This document shows positions 6,312-13,944 of a stretch of DNA of 19,670 nucleotides, in pieces. Numbering within the stretch: the stretch's first letter is position 1; each line of letters opens with the position of its first letter. The translations under genes were made by a program, and so were the position numbers. Location of the stretch: the NCBI GenBank assembly GCA_964548045.1, contig CAZJQZ010000038.1:1-19670 (forward strand). The letters run 5' to 3'. The stretch is from JBGLNL01 sp964548045 (GTDB taxonomy: Bacteria > Chloroflexota > Dehalococcoidia > SZUA-161 > SpSt-899). Below the pieces are notes generated by a model. The model was not told the DNA's origin. It saw only the letters and a list, made by a program, of their open reading frames with translations, and did not search any database.

Positions 6312-7953
6312 AAACCATATCCTCCTGACGAAGCGGAACACTGACTACAACCTCGGTTCCTTTTCCGGGACTGGAATTGACACTGCCTGTGCCTCCGACC
6401 AGCTGCGCTCTCTCCCTCATGATAAAAAGTCCCGCTCCCCGACCGCTTTTATCCACTTTGGTGATTTTGGATGGGTCGAACCCCTTTCCATCATCCCTGA
6501 TGCTCATGGTACAATCGTCTTTGGTAATTTCCAGTTTAATGTAAACGCGCTTTGCTTGAGAATGCTCCCGGATGTTTCCTATAATCCCCTGAGAGATGCG
6601 AAAAAGGGTTACTTCAATTTCTGAAGGTGCGGGATACTCTTCTAGACCAATGAATTCCGTTTCCACTTTGATGTCCAACGGTTCAAGGGTATCCCTGGCA
6701 TAGCGATTAATCGCTGCGGCCATACCAAGCTCATCCAGCAGGGTGGGCCGCAACTCTTTCATCATTCTCACGATCTCCTGACCGGCATAGGTGGCCATTC
6801 GCTGGGTCTTGTCGAACATATTCACTAATTCATCATCAAGAGTTCCTCGCACCTCTAACATCGATCGCAATGCCTGAATATTCAGTGTGAGACTGGTGAT
6901 AACCTGGCTGGTTTCATCATGCAATTCCCGGGCGATCCTTTTGCGAGCTTCTTCCTGAGATGTCAGGGAATGTTGCAGGAGCGCCTTGTATCGCTCTCTG
7001 GCCAGATCCAGCCTCTGGTATAATTTCGCCTGCTCGATGGCAGTACCAACCTGGCAACCGATTGAATCCAGAAGATAAAGATCGTCAGCGCCGAACTGCC
7101 CCGGTTCATGGCTGGCTACATTCATTACTCCTACTACCTCTTCCTTGGACTTGAGCGGAACGCTGGCAAATCCCTTCAATCCTTCGGTGCTGATCAAGTC
7201 TGAATAAGCGGTTCGGGGATCCCTGGAAACGTCATCTACCAGAGTCGGGGTGCCGCTTTCTGCCACCCTTCCGGCAATGCCTTCCCCGAGGTTCAACTTC
7301 ACTTGCTCCACATACGCTGCCGATAAACCTCTGTGTACCTGATAACGAAGCGTTTGAGACCCTTTCTCAAGGAGAAGTATCCCTCCGATTGTTCCATCAA
7401 TGATTTCCAGAACCCCATCGAGGGATACTTTCAATATAGCATCGAGATCCCATAACCCGCTCACCGCACTGGAAATCCGGTTCAGGGCTTGCAGGTGATG
7501 GTGCTGGCGGAGGATATAGCTTTCCAGCCCCCTTTCCGCGGTGACATCCCGTCTTGTTTCCGTGAAACCATTGATGTTTCCTTCGCTGTCCCGGAGGGGA
7601 TACATGACGATTTCCACGTATCGTTTTGGGGCCGTATAGGCTCCGGGTGAGTAATCGAGGTGAATAATCCTGGCCGGATTGCCCCTCTGCAAAACCTTGT
7701 TCAAGGGACATTTCCACAAGGGATAGGCACAAGGGGTATCGCGGTTTTCGAAGGTTTCGTAACAGCGCTTTCCCAGAAAATCCCGGGGCTCAAGGCCCCG
7801 CCTTTGCCGCATTACCAGATTGGCAAAATGGATCCGGTAGTCTTTGTCGATAACCAGCAGACCATCTTCCCCGAAGTCGGCTATCCGCTCCAGGTTTATC
7901 TTAAGAGTACCGGGTTCATTATCTTTCAGCGCTGCCTTTCCCTCGTGACCCAT
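6283..7953 (-). CDS. Cytoplasmic PAS-GAF sensor histidine kinase, NarX/HisKA_3 type
   Basis: This 556-residue kinase has no transmembrane segment, so it senses a cytoplasmic signal. Domains in order: PAS (about 24-140), GAF (about 155-312), a coiled linker, HisKA_3 dimerisation domain with phospho-accepting H345 in RIARELHDETSQ, and an HATPase domain (about 445-542) with DDGKGFD (487-493) and GRGAGLFIMRERA (505-516). The PAS domain carries three cysteines, C64, C75 and C82, in the pattern CYETF...TPCAY...KCPL seen in many anaerobe PAS sensors, which may bind a metal or sense redox. The N-box reads RISQGIIGNIREHSQA, where the usual glutamate of QEAL is glycine, while the asparagine and histidine remain. 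The ATG at 7953 follows AAGGAG. It is co-transcribed with the NarL-type regulator downstream. Confidence 0.94.
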   Translation of the reverse strand: MGHEGKAALKDNEPGTLKINLERIADFGEDGLLVIDKDYRIHFANLVMRQRRGLEPRDFLGKRCYETFENRDTPCAYPLWKCPLNKVLQRGNPARIIHLDYSPGAYTAPKRYVEIVMYPLRDSEGNINGFTETRRDVTAERGLESYILRQHHHLQALNRISSAVSGLWDLDAILKVSLDGVLEIIDGTIGGILLLEKGSQTLRYQVHRGLSAAYVEQVKLNLGEGIAGRVAESGTPTLVDDVSRDPRTAYSDLISTEGLKGFASVPLKSKEEVVGVMNVASHEPGQFGADDLYLLDSIGCQVGTAIEQAKLYQRLDLARERYKALLQHSLTSQEEARKRIARELHDETSQVITSLTLNIQALRSMLEVRGTLDDELVNMFDKTQRMATYAGQEIVRMMKELRPTLLDELGMAAAINRYARDTLEPLDIKVETEFIGLEEYPAPSEIEVTLFRISQGIIGNIREHSQAKRVYIKLEITKDDCTMSIRDDGKGFDPSKITKVDKSGRGAGLFIMRERAQLVGGTGSVNSSPGKGTEVVVSVPLRQEDMVYGHDESSDS

Positions 7954-8041
7954 TTTCGGCTCCTTGTATTAGGGGATCCTCCTGGTATGTCAGCAGGTTC
8001 AACCGAGCTGTGACTCACGTATTTTGCGTAATGGGAATATG

Positions 8042-8069
8042 ATTATACCGCAGATTTACGGCATGTCAA
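8042..8069 (-). promoter_or_regulatory. Sigma-70-type promoter of the kinase/regulator operon
   Basis: The minus strand carries perfect TTGACA (8064-8069) and TATAAT (8042-8047) boxes with a 16-base spacer, about 90 bases ahead of the kinase start. The spacer begins with TGCCGTAA (8056-8063), the octamer also found as an inverted pair at 5593-5623, so a regulator bound there would overlap the -35 region. The promoter shares TTGACATGCC and GCGGTATA with the glyA promoter. Confidence 0.75.
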
Positions 8070-8112
8070 TGGGTAAAAATACTGGGATAAAGCTATGGGA
8101 ACTACGACAGGC

Positions 8113-9639
8113 TTAAATCACACGCTTGAGCCTTGGGTTGGGAGTGATACCCGGAGTTCTGCCTCTTTTGGCAATGGGTTTCCCTTCGATTTCGTGGATA
8201 TCGGCAGTGAAATCGATTGGTCTGGCTCCGCTGATGTAACTACCGACAGCGAAGGTATCAACAGGCGCATTGCTTTCCACAAAATGCCCGATGCGTTCCG
8301 GATTCATGCCGCCACTGACGTAGATTTCGACATCTTTGAACCCGGCCTCATCCAGTTTTGTCTGTGTTTCTTTTACCAGTTCAACGGTAACTCCACCAAG
8401 TTCTGATGGGGTATCCAGCCGTACAGCCCGGAGTTTGCTACCCATTTCTCGTGCTACGATGACGCTTTCTTCGGGTTCGTCGCGGAAGGTATCCACCAAG
8501 GCTACGCGAGGTATTTCGCCGGGCATGTGTTTATCGAATGCGAGGGTGGCCTTTGCAGTATCGCCCATTACCAGAATCAGAGCGTGAGGGATGGTGCCGA
8601 TGGGATCGGTTCCGGCAAGTTTGGCCCCGACGGTGCTGGCACAACCCATACAGCCCCCAATAGTAGCAGCATATTCCATCGCTCCAGCTGATGCAGGATG
8701 AATATGGCGAGCGCCGAAGCTAAGTACTGGAATACCCTGCGCTGCATCAACACATTCGCGAGCGGCGGTGGCCCAGGCGCTGCAACTGGCAAGCATGCCC
8801 AGATAAGCAGTCTCGTAGATTACAAAACTCTGGAGCGGGGCGGTTATGCGCATTACCACTTCTTTGCGCTGGAATGTATCCCCTTCGTAGAGTGCCCAAA
8901 CCTCACTGTTGTCCGTTGGGAGCACTTTTTTCAGCAGGGTCATGACCTCATTAATGCCGCAGAGAATGCCCTCTCCTCTGGAGAATATCTCCATTGTGGC
9001 AACCGGATTGAAGCCCTCTTTGGCCAGAATCTCATGAGTGCGCACGAAGTAAATATCGGCTGTCTCGCCGGAGAGAACGGATTCGGGAATTTCGAATCTG
9101 GAATCAGATACTTCTGATGATGACCTGATTAACGTGACTCCAAGAACACTTTCCATGTGATTTAAGGCAAATCTATGGGCATCCTCATCGAAAGAGGCTA
9201 CGCAATCGACGGGCACTTCAACAACGTAGCCTCGATTTCTGGCATCGGCAACGGTATGCATCACACAAATATCGGTGCAGACGCCGCACACGATGATTTT
9301 TTGGGGAGAGATTTCAGCCAGTTTTTCATCCAGCGTACTATCGTAAAAACCGCTGTAATGGCTTGTGGGGACGATCGCGCCTTCAAACTCGGCAAGCTCA
9401 GGAGTTATCTCGGTCTCTTCGGTTCCGATGATACAGTGAGGAGGAAACATCTCGAATTCCGGATCATCGGGCGTGTGATTATCGCAACTGAAGATGATCA
9501 CGCTGCCTCTGTCTGTTTCCTCTTGCAGAAGCCTGCGGACATTGGGAATGATGTTGCGTGCCGACTGGCCGCAGTAGAGAGGGAATCGCTCATCGAGGAA
9601 TCCCCGGAGCATATCGATCACCAGAACCGCGTTGGCCAT
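8113..9639 (-). CDS. Fusion of nicotinamidase-like cysteine hydrolase and nicotinate phosphoribosyltransferase
   Basis: This 508-residue protein joins two consecutive NAD-salvage steps: nicotinamide to nicotinate, then nicotinate plus PRPP to nicotinate mononucleotide. Residues 1-170 are an isochorismatase-fold hydrolase with D9 (VLVIDM), the metal site D53/H55/H68 (SCDNHTPDD, PPHCI) and the nucleophile C125 in GVCTDICV. The lysine that normally sits just before YSGF is absent (IVPTSHYSGF), so activity is uncertain. Residues about 180-508 match archaeal-type nicotinate phosphoribosyltransferases: SRGEGILCG, LSFGARHIHPA, CMGCASTVGAKLAGT, RLDTPSELGG and the phosphate-binding YVSGGMNPERI. The ATG at 9639 follows GAGAGG and begins only 9 bases after the glyA stop, so the two genes form one operon. 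The second half is the surer assignment. Confidence 0.9.
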   Translation of the reverse strand: MANAVLVIDMLRGFLDERFPLYCGQSARNIIPNVRRLLQEETDRGSVIIFSCDNHTPDDPEFEMFPPHCIIGTEETEITPELAEFEGAIVPTSHYSGFYDSTLDEKLAEISPQKIIVCGVCTDICVMHTVADARNRGYVVEVPVDCVASFDEDAHRFALNHMESVLGVTLIRSSSEVSDSRFEIPESVLSGETADIYFVRTHEILAKEGFNPVATMEIFSRGEGILCGINEVMTLLKKVLPTDNSEVWALYEGDTFQRKEVVMRITAPLQSFVIYETAYLGMLASCSAWATAARECVDAAQGIPVLSFGARHIHPASAGAMEYAATIGGCMGCASTVGAKLAGTDPIGTIPHALILVMGDTAKATLAFDKHMPGEIPRVALVDTFRDEPEESVIVAREMGSKLRAVRLDTPSELGGVTVELVKETQTKLDEAGFKDVEIYVSGGMNPERIGHFVESNAPVDTFAVGSYISGARPIDFTADIHEIEGKPIAKRGRTPGITPNPRLKRVI

Positions 9640-9648
9640 TTTGCCCTC

Positions 9649-10890
9649 TCAGGAGGTAATACCCGGGGTCGGGAACCAGTTGTTCATCTCGGATACCTCA
9701 TCACGGACTTGCTGATAAACGCTTTCACTGTCAATATGATTGAGAACTTTAGCTATAAGTTGAGCGATCTTCCGGATTTCTTCGGGCCCGAATCCACGGG
9801 AGGTCACTGCCGCGGTCCCCAGCCTGATTCCACTGGTAACGGCGGCAGGTTCGGGATCAAAAGGAATCGCGTTTTTGTTTACGGTGATACTAACCTCGCT
9901 CAGAGCCGCTTCCGCTGCCTTACCCGTTATTCCGGTTGAGGTAAGGTCCACAACTGCAAGGTGTTTATCGGTGCCTCCGGTAAGCACCTTCAGCCCTTGT
10001 GATATCAATTCTTCAGCCATAACCCTGGCATTTTCCAGCACGGCGCGCTGGTAGTCTGCAAATCCCGGCTGGATGGCTTCCTGAAAAGCTGCCGCCTTGG
10101 CAGCAATGGTATGCATCATTGGCCCACCCTGAAGTCCGGGGAAGACGCATTTGTCAATTGAGGCACTATATTCCGCTTTGCATAATACAAATCCACTTCT
10201 GGGTCCGCGCATAGTTTTATGAGTGGTGGAAGTGACTACATCGGCATAAGGTATCGGCGAGGGATACACCTTTGCAGCAATCAGGCCAGCTACGTGAGCC
10301 ATATCCACTACCAGTTTGGCACCTATTTTATCGGCGATCTGGCGAAACCGTTGGTAATCAAGGATTCGAGGATAAGAACTCGAACCTGCGACGATCAGTT
10401 TGGGATTGTTCTCAACAGCAATCTTCTCCACTTCATCATAGTCGATCCATCCCGTCTCCCGGTTGACACCATAGAAAACAGGCTGGTAGAGCTTGCTGGA
10501 AAAGCTTACCGGGCTGCCATGAGTAAGGTGCCCTCCATGAGCCAGATTCATCCCCATAAAAGTATCGCCGTAATTAATCAGGGCCATGTAGGCAGCCATG
10601 TTGGCTGTGGAACCACTGTTGACCTGAACATTGGCATGCTCTGCACCGAAGATTTCTTTCACCCTGGCAATAGCAGCGGTCTCTACTCTATCTAAATGTT
10701 CGCAGCCACCGTAATAGCGCCTGCCGGGATACCCCTCGGCGTATTTATTGGTAAGAACGGAACCCTGGGCTTCCAGCACATCCTTGCTGATATAATTTTC
10801 CGAGGCGATGAGATTGATGTTGTTGCACTGCCGGTTTTCCTCGTCTTTGATGATTGAGGCAATTTCGGGGTCAATTTCACGTAGAGACAT
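9649..10890 (-). CDS. glyA: Serine hydroxymethyltransferase
   Basis: This PLP enzyme interconverts serine plus tetrahydrofolate with glycine plus 5,10-methylene-tetrahydrofolate, the substrate of MetF. It has 413 residues, the normal bacterial length. Signatures include NLIASENYIS, TNKYAEGYPGRRYYGG, the VDMAHVAGL strand and the PLP lysine K225 in TSTTHKTMRGPR. The ATG at 10890 (MSLREIDPEI) was chosen because GAGGAG lies ahead of it and alignment of the N-terminus fits the family; the open frame extends upstream across the promoter and is not used. It is the first gene of a two-gene operon with the NAD-salvage fusion. No glycine riboswitch is visible in its short leader. Confidence 0.97.
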   Translation of the reverse strand: MSLREIDPEIASIIKDEENRQCNNINLIASENYISKDVLEAQGSVLTNKYAEGYPGRRYYGGCEHLDRVETAAIARVKEIFGAEHANVQVNSGSTANMAAYMALINYGDTFMGMNLAHGGHLTHGSPVSFSSKLYQPVFYGVNRETGWIDYDEVEKIAVENNPKLIVAGSSSYPRILDYQRFRQIADKIGAKLVVDMAHVAGLIAAKVYPSPIPYADVVTSTTHKTMRGPRSGFVLCKAEYSASIDKCVFPGLQGGPMMHTIAAKAAAFQEAIQPGFADYQRAVLENARVMAEELISQGLKVLTGGTDKHLAVVDLTSTGITGKAAEAALSEVSITVNKNAIPFDPEPAAVTSGIRLGTAAVTSRGFGPEEIRKIAQLIAKVLNHIDSESVYQQVRDEVSEMNNWFPTPGITS

Positions 10891-10947
10891 CGGATAATTC
10901 TCCTCAATTGGATAAAAAGCAATATTGTTTGAGATGGAACCAATGAC

Positions 10948-10977
10948 ACTATACCGCTGTGATATTTGGCATGTCAA
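10948..10977 (-). promoter_or_regulatory. Sigma-70-type promoter of glyA
   Basis: The minus strand has TTGACA (10972-10977), an 18-base spacer and TATAGT (10948-10953), giving a leader of about 50 bases before the glyA ATG. The sequence around the boxes, TTGACATGCC and GCGGTATA, is the same as in the kinase promoter at 8042-8069. Confidence 0.7.
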
Positions 10978-11013
10978 TAATACAAAGTCTTAAGAGCGAA
11001 TCGGACGAATTGT

Positions 11014-11829
11014 TCATTTCCGGGCCAGGTATTGATTTATCCGAGCGCGCAGTTTTGAGGCTGCCAGCCTTGCCGCTGAAGGGAAGTCCTTTCCCCTGGC
11101 AGCATAAATTACCTGGCGAGAACTGGTTATGATGGCCTTTTCGTTGTTGATATCTACTCCAAAACGCACCGCTGAAGCCAGCCCTCCTTTCTGTGCCCCG
11201 ATACCGGGAATCAGCAGTGGCATATCCGGGCACAACTCCCGAATCCGCTTGAGGGGAGTGGGTCTGGTAGCTCCCACAACCAGACCAATGTTTTGATTGA
11301 TATTCCACTCTGAGGCCTTCATGGCTACTATCTCGAATAGCGTATGTCTTTTGCTGGCAGAATTTGCCTGACAGGCAATATCCTGGAAATCTAGAGCGCT
11401 GGGATTTGAGGTATGACAGAGAATAAAAATACCCTTGTCTGCATAATCCGTAAACGGCTCGACTGAATCGAGCCCGAGATAGGGATTGACGGTAGCAGCA
11501 TCAAAACCAAAAACATCAAATATGGCGTGAGCGTACTTGCGGGCTGTGTTGCCGATATCCCCCCGTTTGGCATCACCGATAACCGGAATGACAGACGGTA
11601 TATGATGCAAAGTCTGCTCCAGCTTGAGAAGCCCATCTGTCCCCAGAGCTTCATAAAAAGCAAAATTTGGTTTGTAAGCACACACCAGATCTTTGGTTGC
11701 TCCGATGATCTGGCGTCCCCATTCGACTACATCCACATCTGGCATGAGCGCGGGATCGGGGTCCAAGCCTACGCAGAGAAGACTTTTGTTCTTCCGGGAG
11801 GCGGTCAGCAGTTTTTCGGTGAAGTCCAT
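11014..11829 (-). CDS. pyrF: Orotidine-5'-phosphate decarboxylase (type 2)
   Basis: The enzyme converts OMP to UMP, the last step of de novo pyrimidine synthesis. At 271 residues it belongs to the longer type 2 branch of the family. It shows LLCVGLDPDP near the start, KPNFAFYE (53-60), the catalytic PVIGDAKRGDIGNT with K88 and D91, TVNPYLGLDS and the C-terminal phosphate-binding region IPGIGAQKGG. It starts 29 bases after gltX on the same strand and probably shares its transcript. No good Shine-Dalgarno sequence precedes the ATG at 11829 (only a weak AGG), so translation may depend on coupling to gltX. The next gene downstream, glyA, has its own promoter. Confidence 0.95.
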   Translation of the reverse strand: MDFTEKLLTASRKNKSLLCVGLDPDPALMPDVDVVEWGRQIIGATKDLVCAYKPNFAFYEALGTDGLLKLEQTLHHIPSVIPVIGDAKRGDIGNTARKYAHAIFDVFGFDAATVNPYLGLDSVEPFTDYADKGIFILCHTSNPSALDFQDIACQANSASKRHTLFEIVAMKASEWNINQNIGLVVGATRPTPLKRIRELCPDMPLLIPGIGAQKGGLASAVRFGVDINNEKAIITSSRQVIYAARGKDFPSAARLAASKLRARINQYLARK

Positions 11830-11858
11830 TTTTGATATGCCTGAATTAAAACATAACT

Positions 11859-13328
11859 CTAAGCATTTGCCAACCTGTTAATTGCAATCTCAATCCGATT
11901 GAGACACTTCTCCTTGCCCAGCACAGTCATTGTCTCAAATAACCCGGGAGAAGCGGTTCGCCCGGTGCAGGCTACCCGGAGCGGACTGAACATCTGCCCG
12001 GTCTTGAGACCCAGTTCTTCAGCTAGCAGCCGAAGCAGCCCTTCAAGAGAATCGTGATCCCAAGCCTCCAGAGAAGGGAGCCTTTCCTGAGCCGCTCTCA
12101 AAGCTTTGAGTGTTGAACCGGCATCCATCTTTTTGGGAATCAGCAGAGAGGTATCATATTCAAGCTCATCGCCAATAAAGAAGAAATCGGCATAGAGAGC
12201 AACTTCTTTGAGAGTGCTGATTCGTTCCTGAATCAAGGGAATAATCTGCTTCACATATTCTTCTGAAACAGGCCGTGGCACCGAAACCGGCAATTCGCTT
12301 TCCAGCACCGGCATGATTTTCTTCGACAACTCCTCGTGGCCCAGTTCCCGCAGGTAGGTCCCGTTCATCCAGTGGAGTTTCTCGTGATTGAAAACAGCGG
12401 CGGTTTTGCTAATGCGCTCGATAGAAAAAAGTTTGATGAGGTCTTCCCGGGTGAATAACTCGGTTTTGTCGTCCAGCGACCAGCCCAATAATGCCATGAA
12501 ATTCAGCATGGTTTCAGGCAGGTATCCCTGCTCCTGGAACTCAGTGATCGCCGTGGCACCGTGGCGTTTAGAGAGTTTCGATTTATCCGGGCCCAGTATC
12601 ATGGGAAGATGAACATAGAGCGGTGGCTCCCACCCAAAAGCCTGATACAGCAAAACATGCCGGGGAGTGCTGGAAAGCCACTCGTCCGCCCGCATGATAT
12701 GCGATATTTCCATGAAATGGTCATCGACGATGTTGGCCAGATGATATGTCGGGTATCCATCCGATTTGAGCAGCACCAGATCATCCAGTTCCCTGTGATC
12801 AAAAGTGATATCGCCGCGGATGAGATCGTGAAAGGTTGTCTGACCTTCCAGTGGAATCTTGAAGCGAATAACCGGCGTAATATCCTGTGCCTCGTATTTT
12901 GCCTGTTCCTCCAAACTCAAATCGCGGCAGTGCCGATCGTAACTGCGCATCGCTTCTTTGCGCTCTGCCATCCCTTTGCGCATTTGCTCCAGTCGCTCCG
13001 AGGAGCAGTAGCACTTGTAGGCATATCCACTATTGATCAACTGTTGAGCATATTTCTGGTACAGATCGAGGCGTTCCGACTGGAAATACGGGCCGTAATC
13101 GCCACCGACTTCCGGACCCTCATCCCAGTCCATATCCAGCCATTTAAGACTGTTAAGAATGACTTCCAGCGCCCCTTCCACTTTCCGAGACTGATCCGTA
13201 TCCTCGATGCGCAAAATGAAGGTTCCGCCGCTGTGCCGGGCAAAAAGCCAGTTGAACAGGGCGGTCCTGATGTTTCCTATATGGGGATATCCGGTTGGGC
13301 TGGGCGCAAATCTAACTCTGACAGTCAT
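11859..13328 (-). CDS. gltX: Glutamyl-tRNA synthetase
   Basis: This class I synthetase charges tRNA-Glu. It has 489 residues, the usual size. The HIGH-type motif is PHIGN (15-19) in FAPSPTGYPHIGNIRTALFNW, and the KMSKS loop is KLSKR (251-255). IRFKIP and the YHLANIVDDH segment are typical of the catalytic core. C106, C108 and C134 with H133 resemble the zinc-knuckle insertion of some bacterial enzymes. The ATG at 13328 follows GGAG at 6-base spacing. It is the middle gene of an RDD-gltX-pyrF set with gaps of 21 and 29 bases. Because a true GlnS is encoded nearby, this enzyme probably discriminates against tRNA-Gln, although that cannot be read from the sequence alone. Confidence 0.96.
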   Translation of the reverse strand: MTVRVRFAPSPTGYPHIGNIRTALFNWLFARHSGGTFILRIEDTDQSRKVEGALEVILNSLKWLDMDWDEGPEVGGDYGPYFQSERLDLYQKYAQQLINSGYAYKCYCSSERLEQMRKGMAERKEAMRSYDRHCRDLSLEEQAKYEAQDITPVIRFKIPLEGQTTFHDLIRGDITFDHRELDDLVLLKSDGYPTYHLANIVDDHFMEISHIMRADEWLSSTPRHVLLYQAFGWEPPLYVHLPMILGPDKSKLSKRHGATAITEFQEQGYLPETMLNFMALLGWSLDDKTELFTREDLIKLFSIERISKTAAVFNHEKLHWMNGTYLRELGHEELSKKIMPVLESELPVSVPRPVSEEYVKQIIPLIQERISTLKEVALYADFFFIGDELEYDTSLLIPKKMDAGSTLKALRAAQERLPSLEAWDHDSLEGLLRLLAEELGLKTGQMFSPLRVACTGRTASPGLFETMTVLGKEKCLNRIEIAINRLANA

Positions 13329-13349
13329 ATTTCTCCATCAATCAATTGA

Positions 13350-13802
13350 TTACCGAGGTAATTTTATCACATAAGTATCAGCGAATTTATCGGGTATCCC
13401 CTGTTTGCGGGAATCGATAGCTGTCCACAGGAAGGGAATCAGGCAAAGTATACTGCAAACAATGTATCCCAGATATCGTAGCAAAGCCTTTTCCGCAGTA
13501 AGTTCTGATCCAGTAATTGGAACCACTTTGATTTTCATGGCCATCTTGCCGGGGGTTTGCCCTTTCCAGACCCAGAAACCCACGAAGTAGGCGCCTGCGA
13601 TGAGAACCAGAAGCAGGCCTCCCGTACCCACAAACCACAGACCTACTACGTCGGGTTCATTGGAAAAGGAGTTGACCCACCAGTACCATGGCTGAATAAG
13701 CCCAAACGCTATAACCGGAGCAAACCCCGATTGTATTATGGCCACGATCAGGGCATCGATGAGCCAGGCTGCAAAGCGAGACCAGAAACCAGCGTATTTC
13801 AT
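13350..13802 (-). CDS. RDD family membrane protein
   Basis: This is a 150-residue integral membrane protein of the RDD family, whose members are mostly of unknown function, some being linked to ion or solute transport. Family marks are GFWSRFAAWLIDALIV with R9 and D16, GQTPGKMAMKIKVV (81-94), RYLGYIV and the closing D130SRKQGIPDKFADTYV. Three hydrophobic segments are visible at about 12-36, 54-78 and 108-128. It lies 21 bases upstream of gltX on the same strand. No Shine-Dalgarno sequence precedes the ATG at 13802, and a promoter-like pair sits so close that the transcript would be nearly leaderless. No functional connection to GltX is known. Confidence 0.88.
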   Translation of the reverse strand: MKYAGFWSRFAAWLIDALIVAIIQSGFAPVIAFGLIQPWYWWVNSFSNEPDVVGLWFVGTGGLLLVLIAGAYFVGFWVWKGQTPGKMAMKIKVVPITGSELTAEKALLRYLGYIVCSILCLIPFLWTAIDSRKQGIPDKFADTYVIKLPR

Positions 13803-13813
13803 AAGCGTTCACT

Positions 13814-13842
13814 ATTCTAGCATTATCGGGAAGGAGAGTCTA
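13814..13842 (-). promoter_or_regulatory. Candidate extended -10 promoter of RDD-gltX-pyrF
   Basis: The minus strand shows TAGACT (13837-13842, weak -35), a 17-base spacer and TGCTAGAAT, an extended -10 with TAGAAT at 13814-13819. The start codon at 13802 would then lie only about five bases from the expected transcription start, which agrees with the absence of a ribosome-binding site. Confidence 0.45.
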
Positions 13843-13863
13843 TTCGGGTAGCTTTCCATATCC

Positions 13864-13892
13864 TTGACAAAGGAGTAAGCAAATTGTAAGTT
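13864..13892 (+). promoter_or_regulatory. Sigma-70-type promoter of the dehydratase pair
   Basis: TTGACA (13864-13869) is followed by a 17-base spacer and TAAGTT (13887-13892). The leader of about 45 bases contains an early AGGAGG (13895-13900 region) that has no start codon at usable distance, and a small bulged hairpin (GACC..ACC at 13901-13909 with GGTGGTC at 13918-13924) before the real ribosome site of the first dehydratase gene. Confidence 0.6.
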
Positions 13893-13944
13893 TAGGAGGA
13901 GACCAAACCTTCAAATAGGTGGTCCAATTTCTGGAGGATTTAAT

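Noticed and set aside
9175..9939. Open frame of 254 codons on the plus strand
   Set aside because: It runs antisense across the 5' part of the NAD-salvage fusion and the 3' end of glyA, with no family motif and no ribosome site.
10891..10947. Possible glycine riboswitch or T-box ahead of glyA, gltX or glnS
   Set aside because: The leaders are short (about 20-60 bases) and show no T-box or glycine aptamer features.
10891..10977. N-terminal extension of glyA
   Set aside because: It would cover the glyA promoter boxes, and the family N-terminus aligns with the ATG at 10890 preceded by GAGGAG.
12561..13349. Open frame of 262 codons on the plus strand
   Set aside because: It is antisense to gltX, which carries clear HIGH and KMSKS-type motifs.
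13891..13925. Early AGGAGG in the dehydratase leader as a sign of a leader peptide
   Set aside because: No ATG, GTG or TTG lies at a usable distance downstream of it; the next ribosome site belongs to the dehydratase gene.
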